Origin: Arcuatula senhousia
Lineage: Eukaryota; Mollusca; Bivalvia; Mytilida; Mytilidae
Assembly (NCBI GenBank): GCA_963971305.1
Contig: OZ020304.1
Span: 36,318,502-36,382,501, forward strand
DNA: 64,000 bases
Direction: 5' to 3'
Each line of letters begins with the position of its first letter. The stretch's first letter is position 1. This document shows, piece after piece, positions 1-11,609 of this stretch. The notes beneath the pieces were generated by a model. It saw nothing but the letters and a program-made list of their open reading frames with translations, made no database searches and was not told the DNA's origin. A program made the position numbers and the translations under genes.

Positions 1-560
1 TAGGAAAATTGGCTATTTGTGCTATGCTGTTGTCAGCTACCATGAATACTGATTGGTTGACTTTGTTAGTGAGTATTGTCTTTCTTTGATGGTGTATGTC
101 AGGTACGTTGAAGTCGCCTCCTAAGAAAAACACATCTTTTTGTGTTTCTGATGGTAGATATTTCCTCTGACATGGTCTTTCAGATAATCGTCATCATCTG
201 TTTTGTTAGGAGGACTGGGACTGTAAAATGATCCAACTAACATTTCCGTTTCCCGTCTAGGTTGATAGTACCAGTTACCAGTTCTATTTTTGTTTTTCTT
301 GATGTTGCTGAGTTGTAACGGTTTCTTCGTCGCTGTCCATGTGGGCCTGGTGGCCGATCTAGACATTCAACGTCAAATTGAAGGTATTCTGGGATTAATT
401 CGCTTGATTTGATACTGCTGTCGAGCTAAGTTTCAATTCCTATGATGATGGGTGTTCTGTTGAATCAATTAATGTCTCTAATAGTTTACCCATTTTCTTT
501 AAGTTGATATTCAATATTCTAAAGGTGTTCAGTCAGTTTTGGTTCTGTTTTTGTTTAAGA
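1..560 (-). pseudogene. decayed LINE endonuclease fragment (APE type)
   Basis: Read on the minus strand, three frames together give pieces of an apurinic-type LINE endonuclease: a start like 'LRILNINLKKM' (about 540-505), 'PIIIGIET' followed by a stop and 'LDSSIKSSELIPE' (about 460-390), 'MLVGSFYSPSPP' (about 240-205), and 'FFLGGDFNVPDI' (about 135-95). In LINE proteins these blocks occur in this order in one frame. Here at least two frame changes and one stop separate them, so it is a dead copy. It continues past the left edge. The family (CR1/L2-like group) is my inference from the motif wording. The sequence to about 715 on the same strand may be more of the same element, but I see no motif there. 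Confidence 0.6.
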
Positions 561-715
561 TGGTTTTGGAGATGATTTCATCACTGGTGTTTTTGTGCTA
601 CTAAATGATGTTTAGTTGAATGACGGAGAGCTGATGCTAGATCTTGAGGTTGATGGTATTAATGGTAAGTCTGCAACGCTGTCAACCATTGATGGATTTG
701 TTGATATGTTGAGGG

Positions 716-1690
716 CCTTCCATTGTTAATCAGACGTAGGTATGGTGTACATTTTTGGCATTGAATTATTTTGTTGTATGCAATTATCATTATCTTATCA
801 AAATATAAAATGTAAAATTCTTCTCATTTACTTGTATAAATATTTATGAAATTTTTAGAGTTTTATTTTCTTCAAAATTCTGGTTTGCAAAAAGGGGGTA
901 CCTTATAAGATAGGTAGAGATCTATTCAACTTATTTTATAATTTCTGTGATAATTATAAAACTAAAGTTTAATTTTCTCAGATAATTTGTATAGGTAAAA
1001 TTTTGACCTTATATATACACACTGCATTGTTATACATGTAGGCAGTGGTTCCTCGTACAAGCAGTTTGTACGATTAGCAGCTAGTTCGTACAAACTTTTC
1101 AAGTTTTATCCAATCAGATTGCAGTTAATTATTGAGGATCATGCCGATCGTATTCATACATGCACTGTACTCAATAAAAGAGTGCATTCGACCAAGTAAA
1201 ATGTAATTTGTTTTGAAACTTTAAAATTGATTGAAAGAGTGTTTTTCTTTTACAGAATACATATGAGATTGTCTGTGCAAATTTTCTTCAACATCAATTT
1301 GTGCGTTTTGGAAAAATTAAATGACACCGACCACATTTTAACCCCTAAATCTCGATAAATGTACGTTACCTTCATACCACGCTCTTCTATTTGCAGATAA
1401 AATGGGTAAATGCTCATCTGGGTGTCAATTTAAATACAGGTATATGGTATTGGTTGTTTGGTTGTGAAATATAAATATCATGTCTTAGAAAACGAATTTA
1501 ATTTCCTCTTTGTTGAATAAGTTGGTTAATAAGATTATTTCATCACACCCTTGAGATTTCGGTTAGAAAAACAATTGAAACAAACTACATGTACATATAA
1601 GCATAGATCTGTATATTAAATTTTCAGGTCTAGTAAAATCTTTTACAAAATCATAAAGAAAAATTCATCCATATATTTATATAATAACAC
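716..1690. other. AT-rich intergenic stretch, no gene seen
   Basis: No reading frame with recognisable coding content on either strand. The only local structure is a short hairpin at 1052-1072 (TCGTACAA, 4-base loop, inverse copy). Confidence 0.5.
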
Positions 1691-1699
1691 TAGGAAAAA

Positions 1700-1715
1700 C
1701 CCGCGAATTCGCGGG
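1700..1715. repeat. 16-bp perfect GC-rich palindrome
   Basis: CCCGCGAATTCGCGGG is a perfect palindrome in an AT-rich context, flanked by GGAAAAA on the left and AAAATC on the right. It may mark the end of a small palindromic element. I could not find the matching partner nearby. Confidence 0.6.
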
Positions 1716-1847
1716 AAAATCAATCATAACGTGCTTTAAAAAATAGACCACACAACTTAAACATAGGATTTGAATGACCTTACCTGGTTGTGCTAATCGC
1801 AAATTGAAGGTTCTACGGTATATTTATCTGTAAGTAAGTTTTTAGTT

Positions 1848-2397
1848 TATCGTCTCGTCTGTGAGGCAGTGCGGGACATAGATGTTACTTTACCGTCGTC
1901 GGTGGCTTTAACTTTTTGGGTCAGGTTTAATGGGAGCACATCCATATCTCAAGAACTATAGGTCGTAGGTCGATGAAACTTGGTATGCATATGCCCTAGT
2001 AGTAGCTTAGCATCGTTGAATCCCCATCTTTTGACCTTGACCTTGATTTTCCGGTTGAGTAACTGACAATTTTCAATATATGTATAAAAGCAGGGGTAAG
2101 GTTTTGCGAGCACCTCCATATCCCAAGAACTATAAGTCCTAGGTTGATAAAACTTGGTATATATATGCCCCAGTAGCAGCCTAACACAGTTGCATACCCA
2201 TCTTTTGACCTAGCTATACCTTAAATTTTCGGTTGATTGACTTTGATTATTGTTATTGCATATATTAGCAATGTTTAAGTTCTATAACACCTTTTGATCT
2301 GAGAAACTGAAAATCCTTATAATTGCAAAGTATAGTGGAATTAAGTAAGAATAATTGTTTCTGATGATGCCGGCAGGAGGGTGCTTTATCTTGTTAT
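1848..2397 (+). mobile_element. HINE-A1, old copy of the GTCTCGCC family
   Basis: The head (GTCTCG.CTG, then 'GGGACATAGATGTTACTTTACCG' in degenerate form) and the body (CATATCTCAAGAACTATAGG and TTGACCTTGACCTTGATTTT blocks, about 1.6 repeats of a roughly 174-bp unit) match the better copy at 37043-37955. The 3' end is decayed (GATGCCGGCAGG, then CTTGTTA). Several family members in this window share the plan: subterminal inverted repeats, internal tandem repeats, and a TCTTGTT end. That is the layout described for Helentron-associated elements (HINEs). Confidence 0.55.
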
Positions 2398-4905
2398 CTT
2401 GGTTTTTGTTACCCCATCTGCTTTTAAAACAGATGTCCAGTGGCAAGGTGAGTTTCAATCAATCGCTTCGCGTGAGTGAGTGAGTGAGTTGGTGTTTTAC
2501 ACCCGTGCAACGCTATATAGGTTATTTACAGGCGATGAACATGAAAATGATGATAAAATGATGATAATGAATAAAATATGGGGTTGGGGTAGGGTTGGAA
2601 ACAAAGGACCGGTTAATTTTGAAGAACCACAGGAAAAGGGGTCAATCGCTTCGCAAATTTGTTTTTAAATTTGTTGATGTTGTGTCTACCGACTGATACC
2701 CTCTGCAACAACTATTAGCAATTAAAAATTATAATAGACTCACTATGTGCCATGGGTCGTTAACTTCAACATGGTTTTTATTTTTCTATCAAACTGCAAT
2801 TTTTAACGATAAACATTTTTTGCATATATTTTTATAGTGAATTTACCAATATAACCTATTATATAAAATATCTTAAATATATAGCAAAATTAATTGAAAA
2901 GTTTTGTGGGATTTTTTTGTTATTGTCAGAAAACAGGGGAAATAATTTCCTAGGCTGGTACCCCGCTGTTATCTGAAGATAAACTATCTGAACAGTAGGG
3001 AGCCGGTTGCCAGCTTAATAATTTCCATCATTCTAATGCCGGAACGATGACGGCTATAGGTTTTCCGGATTAATTAATTAAGTTAATTAATTAGCAAATT
3101 GCAGACAAAATTGCACATGCGCTAATTGAATTTTTAAAGGGCACGACCATCCCCTGTTTTGATATATGAAGCTTGGTCGTAGCATTTGTTGTCTAGGCTG
3201 CAACCCGGCTAGAAAAAAACGCTTCGTTATTTTAGTAGTATAGATATGGGAGCCTCAGGTTTAAAAAGTTCCCGCCATTCGTTCCCGATGCGTTCCGAAT
3301 GTAGGCGTCTTTGACAACACACGATCATAAAAGTTGAAAGTCATATGAAGATCCTATTCACCGACGAATTTCTCAACCAGACATGCATAGCTGAGTGATT
3401 GATGTAGAAGTATGGAAAAGAAGAGAAATAATACTTAAAAAATTCGTAAGTTATATCAAGTGATTAGATCATATTCCTTGGAATTACACATTGCCTACGT
3501 AGTAGTATAAATTTCTTCACAAAGACACAATTCATTTTGTTATGCATGTTAATCACGCATGCATGTATGTTACATGCACTTGTTTCTGCTTGTTTTATAT
3601 TGAAAAAAATGAACCATATCTCTAATATAGCAGATATAATAGCTTCAGTAATGTATAGCTCCTTTGAATATTTGAATCGAGGGAGCTACAATGCGGTCCC
3701 ATTGCTCGTAACGGAGCAACCCCGAAAGTAAAATAACACAGGGCGCAATTTACTCCATTTGATGTCAAATATGGTATTTAAATATTGCTTATAGTAATTT
3801 AATGATAAATGCAGTTAAAATTTACCGACGTTTAGCAGAATTTAATAGAGTTTCGTGAAACTATCAATTTTTTTAAGTCATTTGATCCTGAACTTTATAA
3901 TGAAGTTCAGGATCAGAATATTGAAAATGTGGGTTTTCTAAGAACAAAGTAATAGATACCTATGGCTTTTAACCAAATTTATTAATGACCACTTATTATT
4001 CAAAGTATTATTGGTAATATTTCGAACCATCTTGAAGCTGTATTAGAATTTGGGAAAGAAATTTAATTTGCTCCATTACAAGTAATGGGACCGCAATGTT
4101 ACTAAGCTCCGCCAAATCAAATATGTCAAAGGAGCTACATTTTTTTAGATTATTGTAGCTTAGCTGATATATTATCTGCATATATTTTTATAGCCAGAAC
4201 TGAGTCTTGTAGCGGGCACAAAGTGTAGAGCTCTATGGCAAGCTTCAGAGAAAAATTCGCCTAATGCTGATTTTGATTTTTTTCTTCTTCCGGATATGCT
4301 TCTCAAAGTTATGTACAGACTGTGGACAAAAATGTTCAGACGATAATGGCGGATGATTTTCATTTGACACGGGTAGATGTCACAAAAATGTGATTATAAA
4401 TTTAATTATATTGTCTGAAATATAACAACAGAACTAACGTCATGCAATCCAATTTCGGCATGCTACCTAAATTCAGCATTTTTTTTTTTAAATTATCAGG
4501 GAAAATTTTAAACAGGTATAAATTTTGTAATATTTTGTCTATCATCAGATACTACTGAATCTAGAGAATGAAATAAAACCGACAATCTCTAAAATAATTG
4601 TTATTTTTAGACCCAAAATCAATAAAATACTTCCTTGTGTGACGTCATTTTATACGTCCTACATGTACATGTATATATAAACGTAGCTTGCGATGGAGTC
4701 TACACTTTCTAACAGTGAAATGGATACAAAGTCAAAAATAAAATGAGTTTGATTCTATGATTTTGTTTGAAATGTTTGGAATTTAATAAATTACATATGA
4801 TTTTTCGGTAAGTACAGGAATTATCAATAAATACTTGTACACAGCCGAGACAAAAATGTATTGATGTATGGTATGTTTGTCAGCATTTTACAAAGACCCA
4901 ACAAA
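2398..4905. other. intergenic stretch, no gene seen
   Basis: AT-rich sequence with only short random frames. The part at about 2930-3240 is more structured (inverted CAGCTTAATAATTTCC/ATAATTTCCTAGGCTG-like pieces, and TTAATTAATTAAGTTAATTAATTAG at 3070-3095) and may be an old element, but I cannot assign it. A TATA-like run at about 4670 followed by short GC-richer sequence could be a promoter. I have no independent support for that. Confidence 0.4.
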
Positions 4906-4963
4906 TTAACTGTCCAAAAATTTAGGCTAGAATTAATTCTAGTCTAAATTTTTGGACAGTTAA
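4906..4963. repeat. 58-bp near-perfect palindrome
   Basis: The left arm TTAACTGTCCAAAAATTTAG is followed by a self-complementary 16-base centre (CTAGAATTAATTCTAG) and then the exact inverse of the left arm. Only one position pair (4926/4943) is not Watson-Crick. As RNA it would fold into one uninterrupted hairpin. It is probably a tiny palindromic transposon remnant. Confidence 0.7.
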
Positions 4964-5039
4964 AATATGAATGTTGGAACAAAACTGCTGTAGAACGTTT
5001 ATTTTTCATGAATATGATTTTGATAATTCTTTATTTAAT

Positions 5040-5420
5040 TGTATTCCTCAATAAATTCTGTCTTCAGAATGTAACAACAGTTTTGATGTATCTTGCATTG
5101 TTACGCTGCTGTGAGGGGTCAAAATGGGCCACACCAAAAAAATTGACTTTTTTATTTGTGGTCTGATTTTCAAAATCTTTTTTATTGGAATCCATGTAAA
5201 AATCTGTGCATTACCTCCTTCTGTTTTGGGGAAATTATGGGCCAATGGCACCATATAAGCTTTCCTTAAAGGTTGGTATGAATATTTTACATGTAAAGGT
5301 TCAAATATGGTTGCATTGAAAGTCAACCAAAGAATGCATTGTCAAAAGGCTTTGTGAGTCCACGACGGGCTGCAAGAGTCCAACGTATTGGATAATTCCA
5401 TATATTTAGATTTTTCAGAA
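5040..5420 (+). repeat. interspersed repeat D, partial copy
   Basis: Blocks such as 'AATAAATTCTGTC', 'GTAACAACAGTTTTGATG', 'GAGGGGTCAAAATGG' and 'GCATTGTCAAAAGGCTTTGTGAGTCCA' recur in the same order, with divergence, at about 63620-63940. The second copy has a head at about 62938 that this one lacks. No coding sequence is evident. Confidence 0.5.
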
Positions 5421-5987
5421 GTTTTTTTGAAATGTCTGTGCATGCAGAACAACATCAGGAATTATCAACAAAACTTGGTATGCAAGATACATGAGATATA
5501 CATCTGTAGTTGTGCATTTTACCAGTAATTTTTTATCTGCAAAATTTTGATGGATTTAGGGCCCTTTAACTTAGAAATTCGTTGAAAATATTTTATTTAA
5601 CATCTAGTTGACATGATAACTCTTCTGATTTATAAAACTACTGGACATAATTTAACAACACTTTGTATCAATTAAAATTTAAAAGCCATATGTATGATGT
5701 AGTTGTGCAAATTACAATGAATATATACATGTACTGCAAATTCCTGGGCAGGCAGGTAGGAGAATCTAGCAACTACATGTATTTTATAATGGCCTTTAAC
5801 TTGTATGTGTTTTGATGTAAAATAATCAAAATTCAACAAATTTAAAGAAGAAACAATTAGATTCTTTAAATGACAATACACTTTGGACAATATCACTTTT
5901 AAAACGTACAGGCTATTGAATCTTGATTTAATTTGGAGTTTGGAAAATAAGTTAAAAATTCATGAGTAAGACTAGCCCCTAATAAGG

Positions 5988-6091
5988 GAGTAAGTCATGT
6001 TGGCATGGCTAATAGTTTGGTTAAGTATTGCAGCAATTTACATGTGAAGTTAACTAACACACACCCTTTGCCATGCCAGCATGACTAACTC
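5988..6091. repeat. inverted repeat of about 22 bp around 60 bp
   Basis: GAGTAAGTCATGTTGGCATGGC (5988-6009 region) is the imperfect inverse of the sequence at 6070-6091. It lies about 150 bp upstream of the first coding exon. It could be a small MITE or a stem in the 5' region of the transcript. Confidence 0.5.
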
Positions 6092-6296
6092 ATTTAGTAC
6101 AGGAAAATAAACTTTTGAAATTAATTTTCCAAAGTCCAAAATAATTTAAGATACAAGTAATAATTTGTTTTAAAGTACTGTCATGACTGTACTGTGGTGT
6201 CTTAAACCATGTTTTCAATTTGAAATATATTTATTTTTCAGAAATGCATTGGGAATCATTTCTTTCAAATATAAATTGTTATGTTCATGAGTTACC

Positions 6297-6419
6297 ATGG
6301 CAACAGCAACCAATACCACAAATGTAGGATTGACCTCCCCTGGAGAAGAAAGGGAGAGACTTGATCGACTGTTAAAATTGTTCGATAACAGCGCTGTATT
6401 TGGATTAAAAGATAGTAAA
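6297..6419 (+). CDS. MINDY4B: MINDY4B-like exon 1 (residues 1-41)
   Basis: The exon opens with MATATNTTNVGLTSPGEERE and runs to GLKDSK. The start was chosen because the ATG sits in a strong Kozak context (TTACCATGG) and an in-frame TGA lies three codons upstream (6288-6290). A TTTTTCAG acceptor ending at 6241 suggests that 6242-6296 is 5'UTR in the same exon, so there is probably a non-coding first exon farther left that I cannot place. The donor is AAA|GTAAGA, phase 0. This low-complexity N-terminus has no recognisable domain. Confidence 0.7.
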
Positions 6420-7319
6420 GTAAGATTTTCTGACATCTTTAATGCATGAACATGTATTTGTTTTGTAAAATGATAAAAAGAATCAGTATCAGTCAAAATT
6501 TAAACTACATGCATGATTACAGACTTGCACCTCAATGTAAGCTCATTAAGGAATTTATTTGTGCTTTTTATAAATGAAGTAAATATTGCCAACGATGTCT
6601 TCATTCAAAATTTTGCATGAAATGTCACACGGTCATAAGCGTTTTTTTTTTTAATCAATCACAGAGTTATGGTGTCATAAATTGTCAAAAATTACGAAAT
6701 TTGGAGTATTTCGAAAAAGTTTCTATTTATATTCCAGCCTTAAGATATTTTTTTTTCTATTTTCCTTTCAATTGAAGTCAATTGAATAAGTATATGCTGT
6801 GCTCACTGAGCTGAAGGCAGTGCCTAAATCATATTATTACAGTGTAATGAAACTTTTAGAATTCAAACAATTTAGGGAAAGTACATGTACATGTATGATA
6901 TTATTTTGTAGGAACATGTACCAAAAGGAGTATGTAATAATTCAAATTAAAAATTAAATTAGAAATTACAACTATAACTAACATTTAGCTTTAACACACT
7001 TCTAAATTCAGGCACATGTGTTTTATAATCAAACTTTTAGGTCTTTTAGTTTAAAATATGTTACAGATGTATGATTTTATAATTAGAGAAAACTTTTCAA
7101 TTTAGGCATAGTTATTAACATTTTTCTGTTACTTTCAATGTACACCTGATTGTACCTATGTGTACATGCACTCCTAATTACATGTGCATTTCTTAATTAT
7201 TAAAACAAGAACAGTCAACATGTCTGTTGGTCACTTGTGGTTGATTTAAACACAGATTCTTTACCTTTCACAATTAGAGTGTCTGTCCAAAAACATAGTT
7301 TTTAGTATTTGACCTGAAC

Positions 7320-8906
7320 AGTCCGGTGAGTTATTGTCATCACTTGGCATCCATTGTCTGTAAACTTTTAAAAACATTAACTCCTCTGACATCATTGGTC
7401 TAATTGCTGCAACCAGCTTAGTATGGTTGTAATTATTAGCATTAGGTGCATAGAACTGATGTGGGGATTTTTTCTTCGTCATAAAACATATGCATGGCCT
7501 CCAACGCTAAAAATAGTATACTATGTAAAGTATTACATGTACATGTAGGGGTGAATTGCAGATTTTTGCTATTAACTGGAAATGGTCACAGAAATGAAAA
7601 AATATGATGCTTATTTAAGTAAAAGTGATCAGCACTTCAAGATCTAACTGGCCTGAAATTTTGAAGAAGATGGAACATTGCTTTTTTTCTTGATTTTTCA
7701 ATGCTTTTGATTAATTTTGCTAAAGCATTACCCTTCACTTCACTGCATTAAGTTGAACCATGTTGTCAGATGACCCCTTATTAAACATGATCCTATGAAT
7801 GTGTAATAGGGTAGCTATGTGTGAAATTATTGTATAACATTTTTGGGTTAAATTTTATGATATTTTTATTTTTCATTTGAATCAAAACACTATAAGCTTT
7901 CCAGTCAGTTTCTTGTGTCACAAATCTTTTGAGCAATACTTGATTGAGTCAACTGTCAATTAATTAATTAGTAGCATGTAGTTTTAATAAGCAGTTTAAT
8001 TAGTAATAATCTCACTGTACATGTGACTTAGTATTTTAACTCAATTTGTTAATTAGTGAAATGTGTCACTCAAGCCATTTTGAGTACTTTTTACATTTGG
8101 CTTAAATACTATAACATTCACAACAGTGAGTAAGACAGTTATACAGTCAGTTAGTCTTTACGATAGACAGTACACCATGTAGTGCAGACCACCAGCACAT
8201 GCTGAACAGCTAGGCACAGCCCTGGTGCCCACAGCTAACAGCCATTTAAAGAAGTAATGCACTTAATCTGCAAAGCAGACGCGACTTCAGGCCAAGCCAA
8301 GGTTTCCAGGACTCAGCACCATCTGCCCTTGTAACATCAGATTCAGCATCATGCCATCTATGGCAGTAAGTTCGTACACATGACACCGTGAGGATTCCAC
8401 ACGTGCTATACAGGGCAGCGGTCACAGTCAGACGTTCTGGCTGCTGACAAAGAGTGAGCATCAAACTGAACAAGTCGCCACTTCAGGACATGAACAAGAC
8501 TGGACCAACCCGCCACCGCAGCAGCATACAACTAAAATTCATTGGACTTTCGAAACTGTGCTAACTTTTATTCTTTGGACTTTTAAATATTTCATTTGGA
8601 CTTTGAATCAAATTCAATTGTGAAATTCTAAACTTTGGACTTTGGGAAATCTTTTACTTTGAATTATTTTTGTTATTGTTTTCAATATTGAATTTTGTTT
8701 ATATAAATTGTTAAAACTTGTTGTTTTGTCTGATATTAGAATGCCACGCCATGCCCGCTTTGTCCTGTGGGTCTTTGCACTGCTAAACCTAGCTTCCCCC
8801 TAGGGTGGTGCACGGACCGCGCAGTGACACAAATGTCTAATGAATTTGGCTTAATAGCCTATTATTCACACCATAACTCAGGTGCATTGGAGCCTCTTGT
8901 TTAAAC
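7320..8906 (+). mobile_element. HINE-B1 (GCTCACC...GAGCCTCTTGTT family), split by a solo LTR
   Basis: The head region (GGTGAGTTATTGTCATCACTTGGC) and body blocks (ACATTAACTCCTCTGAC, then 'ATAGAACTGATGTGGGGATTT') match other copies at 14710, 17404 and 45232. The end at 8872-8906 is the diverged 3' terminus CAGGTGCATTGGAGCCTCTTGTT. The copy is interrupted by the LTR at 8064-8830. No coding capacity was seen. Confidence 0.5.
8064..8830 (+). mobile_element. solo LTR of a retrotransposon
   Basis: The segment begins TGTCACT and ends AGTGACAC, a short inverted terminal repeat. It is flanked on both sides by AAATG (8059-8063 and 8831-8835), a 5-bp target duplication. It is GC-richer than its surroundings and has repeated 'TTGGACTTT' blocks at 8540-8650, but no long frame. 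The size (767 bp) and termini fit an LTR left after recombination between two LTRs. Orientation and clade (Ty3/gypsy-like) are guesses. Confidence 0.5.
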
Positions 8907-9643
8907 TTTATTTTTACTCTTGAATATAAATATGTCACTCTCCACTCATGCATCTCTCTTTTCAGTTAACAAATGTATGTGAAACATATTTTAATGAATC
9001 ATGCAAATCAAACTATATTTTTGGACAAAATTCATGAAACCTCACAGTGGATTTTGCTAAAATTTAGAAGGATTGTTTTTCGTGTGTATTTTTGTTCATT
9101 AATTATTCAAACGCCAGTTTGATTCACAAATTTTTTACATCTTTAATGAGAGTTAAGGGATTTTATAGACTTTGTGCATTAGAGGTCAAGGGAACACTTT
9201 GTAGGTGCAATTCAATCCTCTGTTATTGCAGAATGGATTAAGGTGAAGTTCAGTAGGATTGTTTTCCACTGTATGTAGTTTTTCATATTGCAACACCATT
9301 TTGATTTTGACAAACTTTCTAGAAAATATGGGACTTGAGGTAAAGTAACATTTTGTGGATGTAATTCTGTGAAACTGCAGAACAGATTTTTGTAAAATTC
9401 TATAGGATTTAAATTTTGATGCATGTGGGTGATAGCCATGAGAAACATCTTTGTCTATTTTTTTTTCTCTCTTATATTTTGTCTTTTTACAGTTTAGAAG
9501 TGGTTTTAACTTTTTGAGGTAAAAGATACGATTATTGTAGAAAATAGAACATCACATTTTTTTGTCTATTTTAAATAGCCCCAAATTCACATCAAAGCAA
9601 TTTTGAAAAAAAAAATACATACACGTTTGATTTTTTTTAATAG

Positions 9644-9758
9644 AGGAAGAGGGTTGGCTTTAGAGAAACAAATGAAAACGATGAAGATCGTCCTAAGCTA
9701 ACACAGAGAGTCAAAACATTTTATGTAGAATCATGGCCGGAGGTCAAGGTCAGCAGAG
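9644..9758 (+). CDS. MINDY4B: MINDY4B-like exon 2 (residues 42-79)
   Basis: The exon reads RKRVGFRETNENDED...VESWPEVKVSR plus one base. The acceptor TTTTTTTTAATAG has a good pyrimidine tract. The next AG, two bases on, would run into a stop, so 9644 is the start. The donor is AGAG|GTAGGT, phase 1. It encodes a charged linker before the MINDY domain. Confidence 0.65.
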
Positions 9759-10448
9759 GTAGGTACAGTTCAGCCTCACATGATTTTTTTGGTCATATTG
9801 GGATCCAAAAAGTTTAATGTCAATATATTAAGAAAGGGTATGACTAATGTTACAAGTAATATTTATGTAGCTCTTGTTAGTAAATAGATTGCACATTTAC
9901 TGTTAGGCTTTACAATGCATTTTTAAAGTAAACATTGTATTGCAATCCTGACCGTTGAAAACAGCCAGCAGCTTTCAGTGTGACCATGCTTGCATTTGCT
10001 GTCTGTCATCTTGCAATTGGCTCAAGTAAAAATCATGATATATATGATTCTAAACTATAATTACCTACTGATAACTGTATAATGACAAGCTTACATATAT
10101 ACCTCAAGGAAACATAGGAAATTATGATAGTTCTGCTATAGACTTGAGTTCTGTCTCTAATTGATCATTTTTCAAGGAATATAATATAAGTATTTTTTGC
10201 AGGGGAAAAAAAAACCTTAGTATATAGCAAGTACACTATAAACATTGTTCACATAATCATCTTAATTTTACAGAAGTTCTGTCTCTTTAGAATTGAATTT
10301 GAAATTCTTATTTTAGGAAATTGGGGAGATATTAGTTTTGCTGACTAAAAAGAAAGTGCAATATTAGAATACATGTTGTACTATTAAACAGTTATCATAA
10401 GGTCATCTAACAACTTTCTTTCTCAAATCTTTAAACAGTTAAAATTGT

Positions 10449-11036
10449 CAAAGGACAAGGTACGGTAAGGCCCGTATTTGGCCCCCTCTAAAACTGAAAA
10501 ATAGAAAACTGATCTAGAGAAAAGTCCTTTTGTTATATATTAAGTCAAATGAACGAAGAAGATAAAACAACTAAATTTATCAGAATTTTTCATGTTTATT
10601 ATTTGAAATTGCTTGTCAAAACATGGTGAATATGTATGATTTCTTTCAAATTCGCGGAAAATGGACAATATCTAGGTAATATTTTCAATTTTTAGATGCC
10701 AGCGACTACTTAGACCACAGTTATTGTTTATGAACTTTAATTTGCACTATAAAATGGTTATAAATCAGTTGAGAAATCCATGGTCTACGTTTTCGCTGGT
10801 CATTAAAAATAACAAAATAAGCATAAAAAATGACATATTTGACGATTTTGATACTTTTGGACTACTTTAAGCCTCTATAAAATTGAATTTAAGAGTAGAT
10901 GATGGAAAATGTTTACCATTGTCAAAAAGTTTAATCATCTTACTTGAAACCTTAATGACATTTAAATCATTTACTTTGGATTTGAGTTTCTTTAAATAGG
11001 GGGGCCAAATATGGCCCTTACTGTACCTTGTCCTTT
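10449..11036. mobile_element. TIR DNA transposon, non-autonomous, 588 bp
   Basis: The left end CAAAGGACAAGGTACGGTAA and about 20 more bases are mirrored at the right end (10992-11036), with the shared core GGCC..TATTTGGCCCCC. ATTGT flanks both sides (10444-10448 and 11037-11041) as a 5-bp target duplication. The interior has no coding sequence. The superfamily is not identified. Confidence 0.65.
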
Positions 11037-11609
11037 ATTGTAAATCATATTAATTTTTAATACAATAGAAATAAAGTAATAAATACTCAACATAAACATG
11101 TAGGTACTTTATAACTTTTATTCTTCTGGTTTAAAAATCAAAATTTTGCATACATGATGAGAGCAAAGTAAATACCAGGCTTGATATTGAGTTGATAAGA
11201 TGTCTGATTTATTGCTGTGAAATCTATGTTATCAAAATTTTTGTATAGAAAGTCAATTTTGTTTGACCATTTATTGAAGTGTCAAGTGTGAAGTTTATAA
11301 GTAACAACCTCTTTATGGTAAATAATCTTTGAAAGCAATAAATGAAAGTACTTTAAGTGAGCACTATAATTGGTATGTCCCTGCTAAGGTATACATACAT
11401 GTGTTGACATACTGGTTTGATATTTTGTCCCAATATATCTCTTCTGTTGGATAAAAAGTGTTGTCTTTCATTCTTGATTTGCTCTATGAATATTTGACTT
11501 AAAATCATATACAATGTACTCGTATAGATTCAAGATTCAAGATTCTTCAAGAATGTACACGTATAATAAAAATATATATTATAAAACTCAAAGACTAGCA
11601 CAAGATTTT

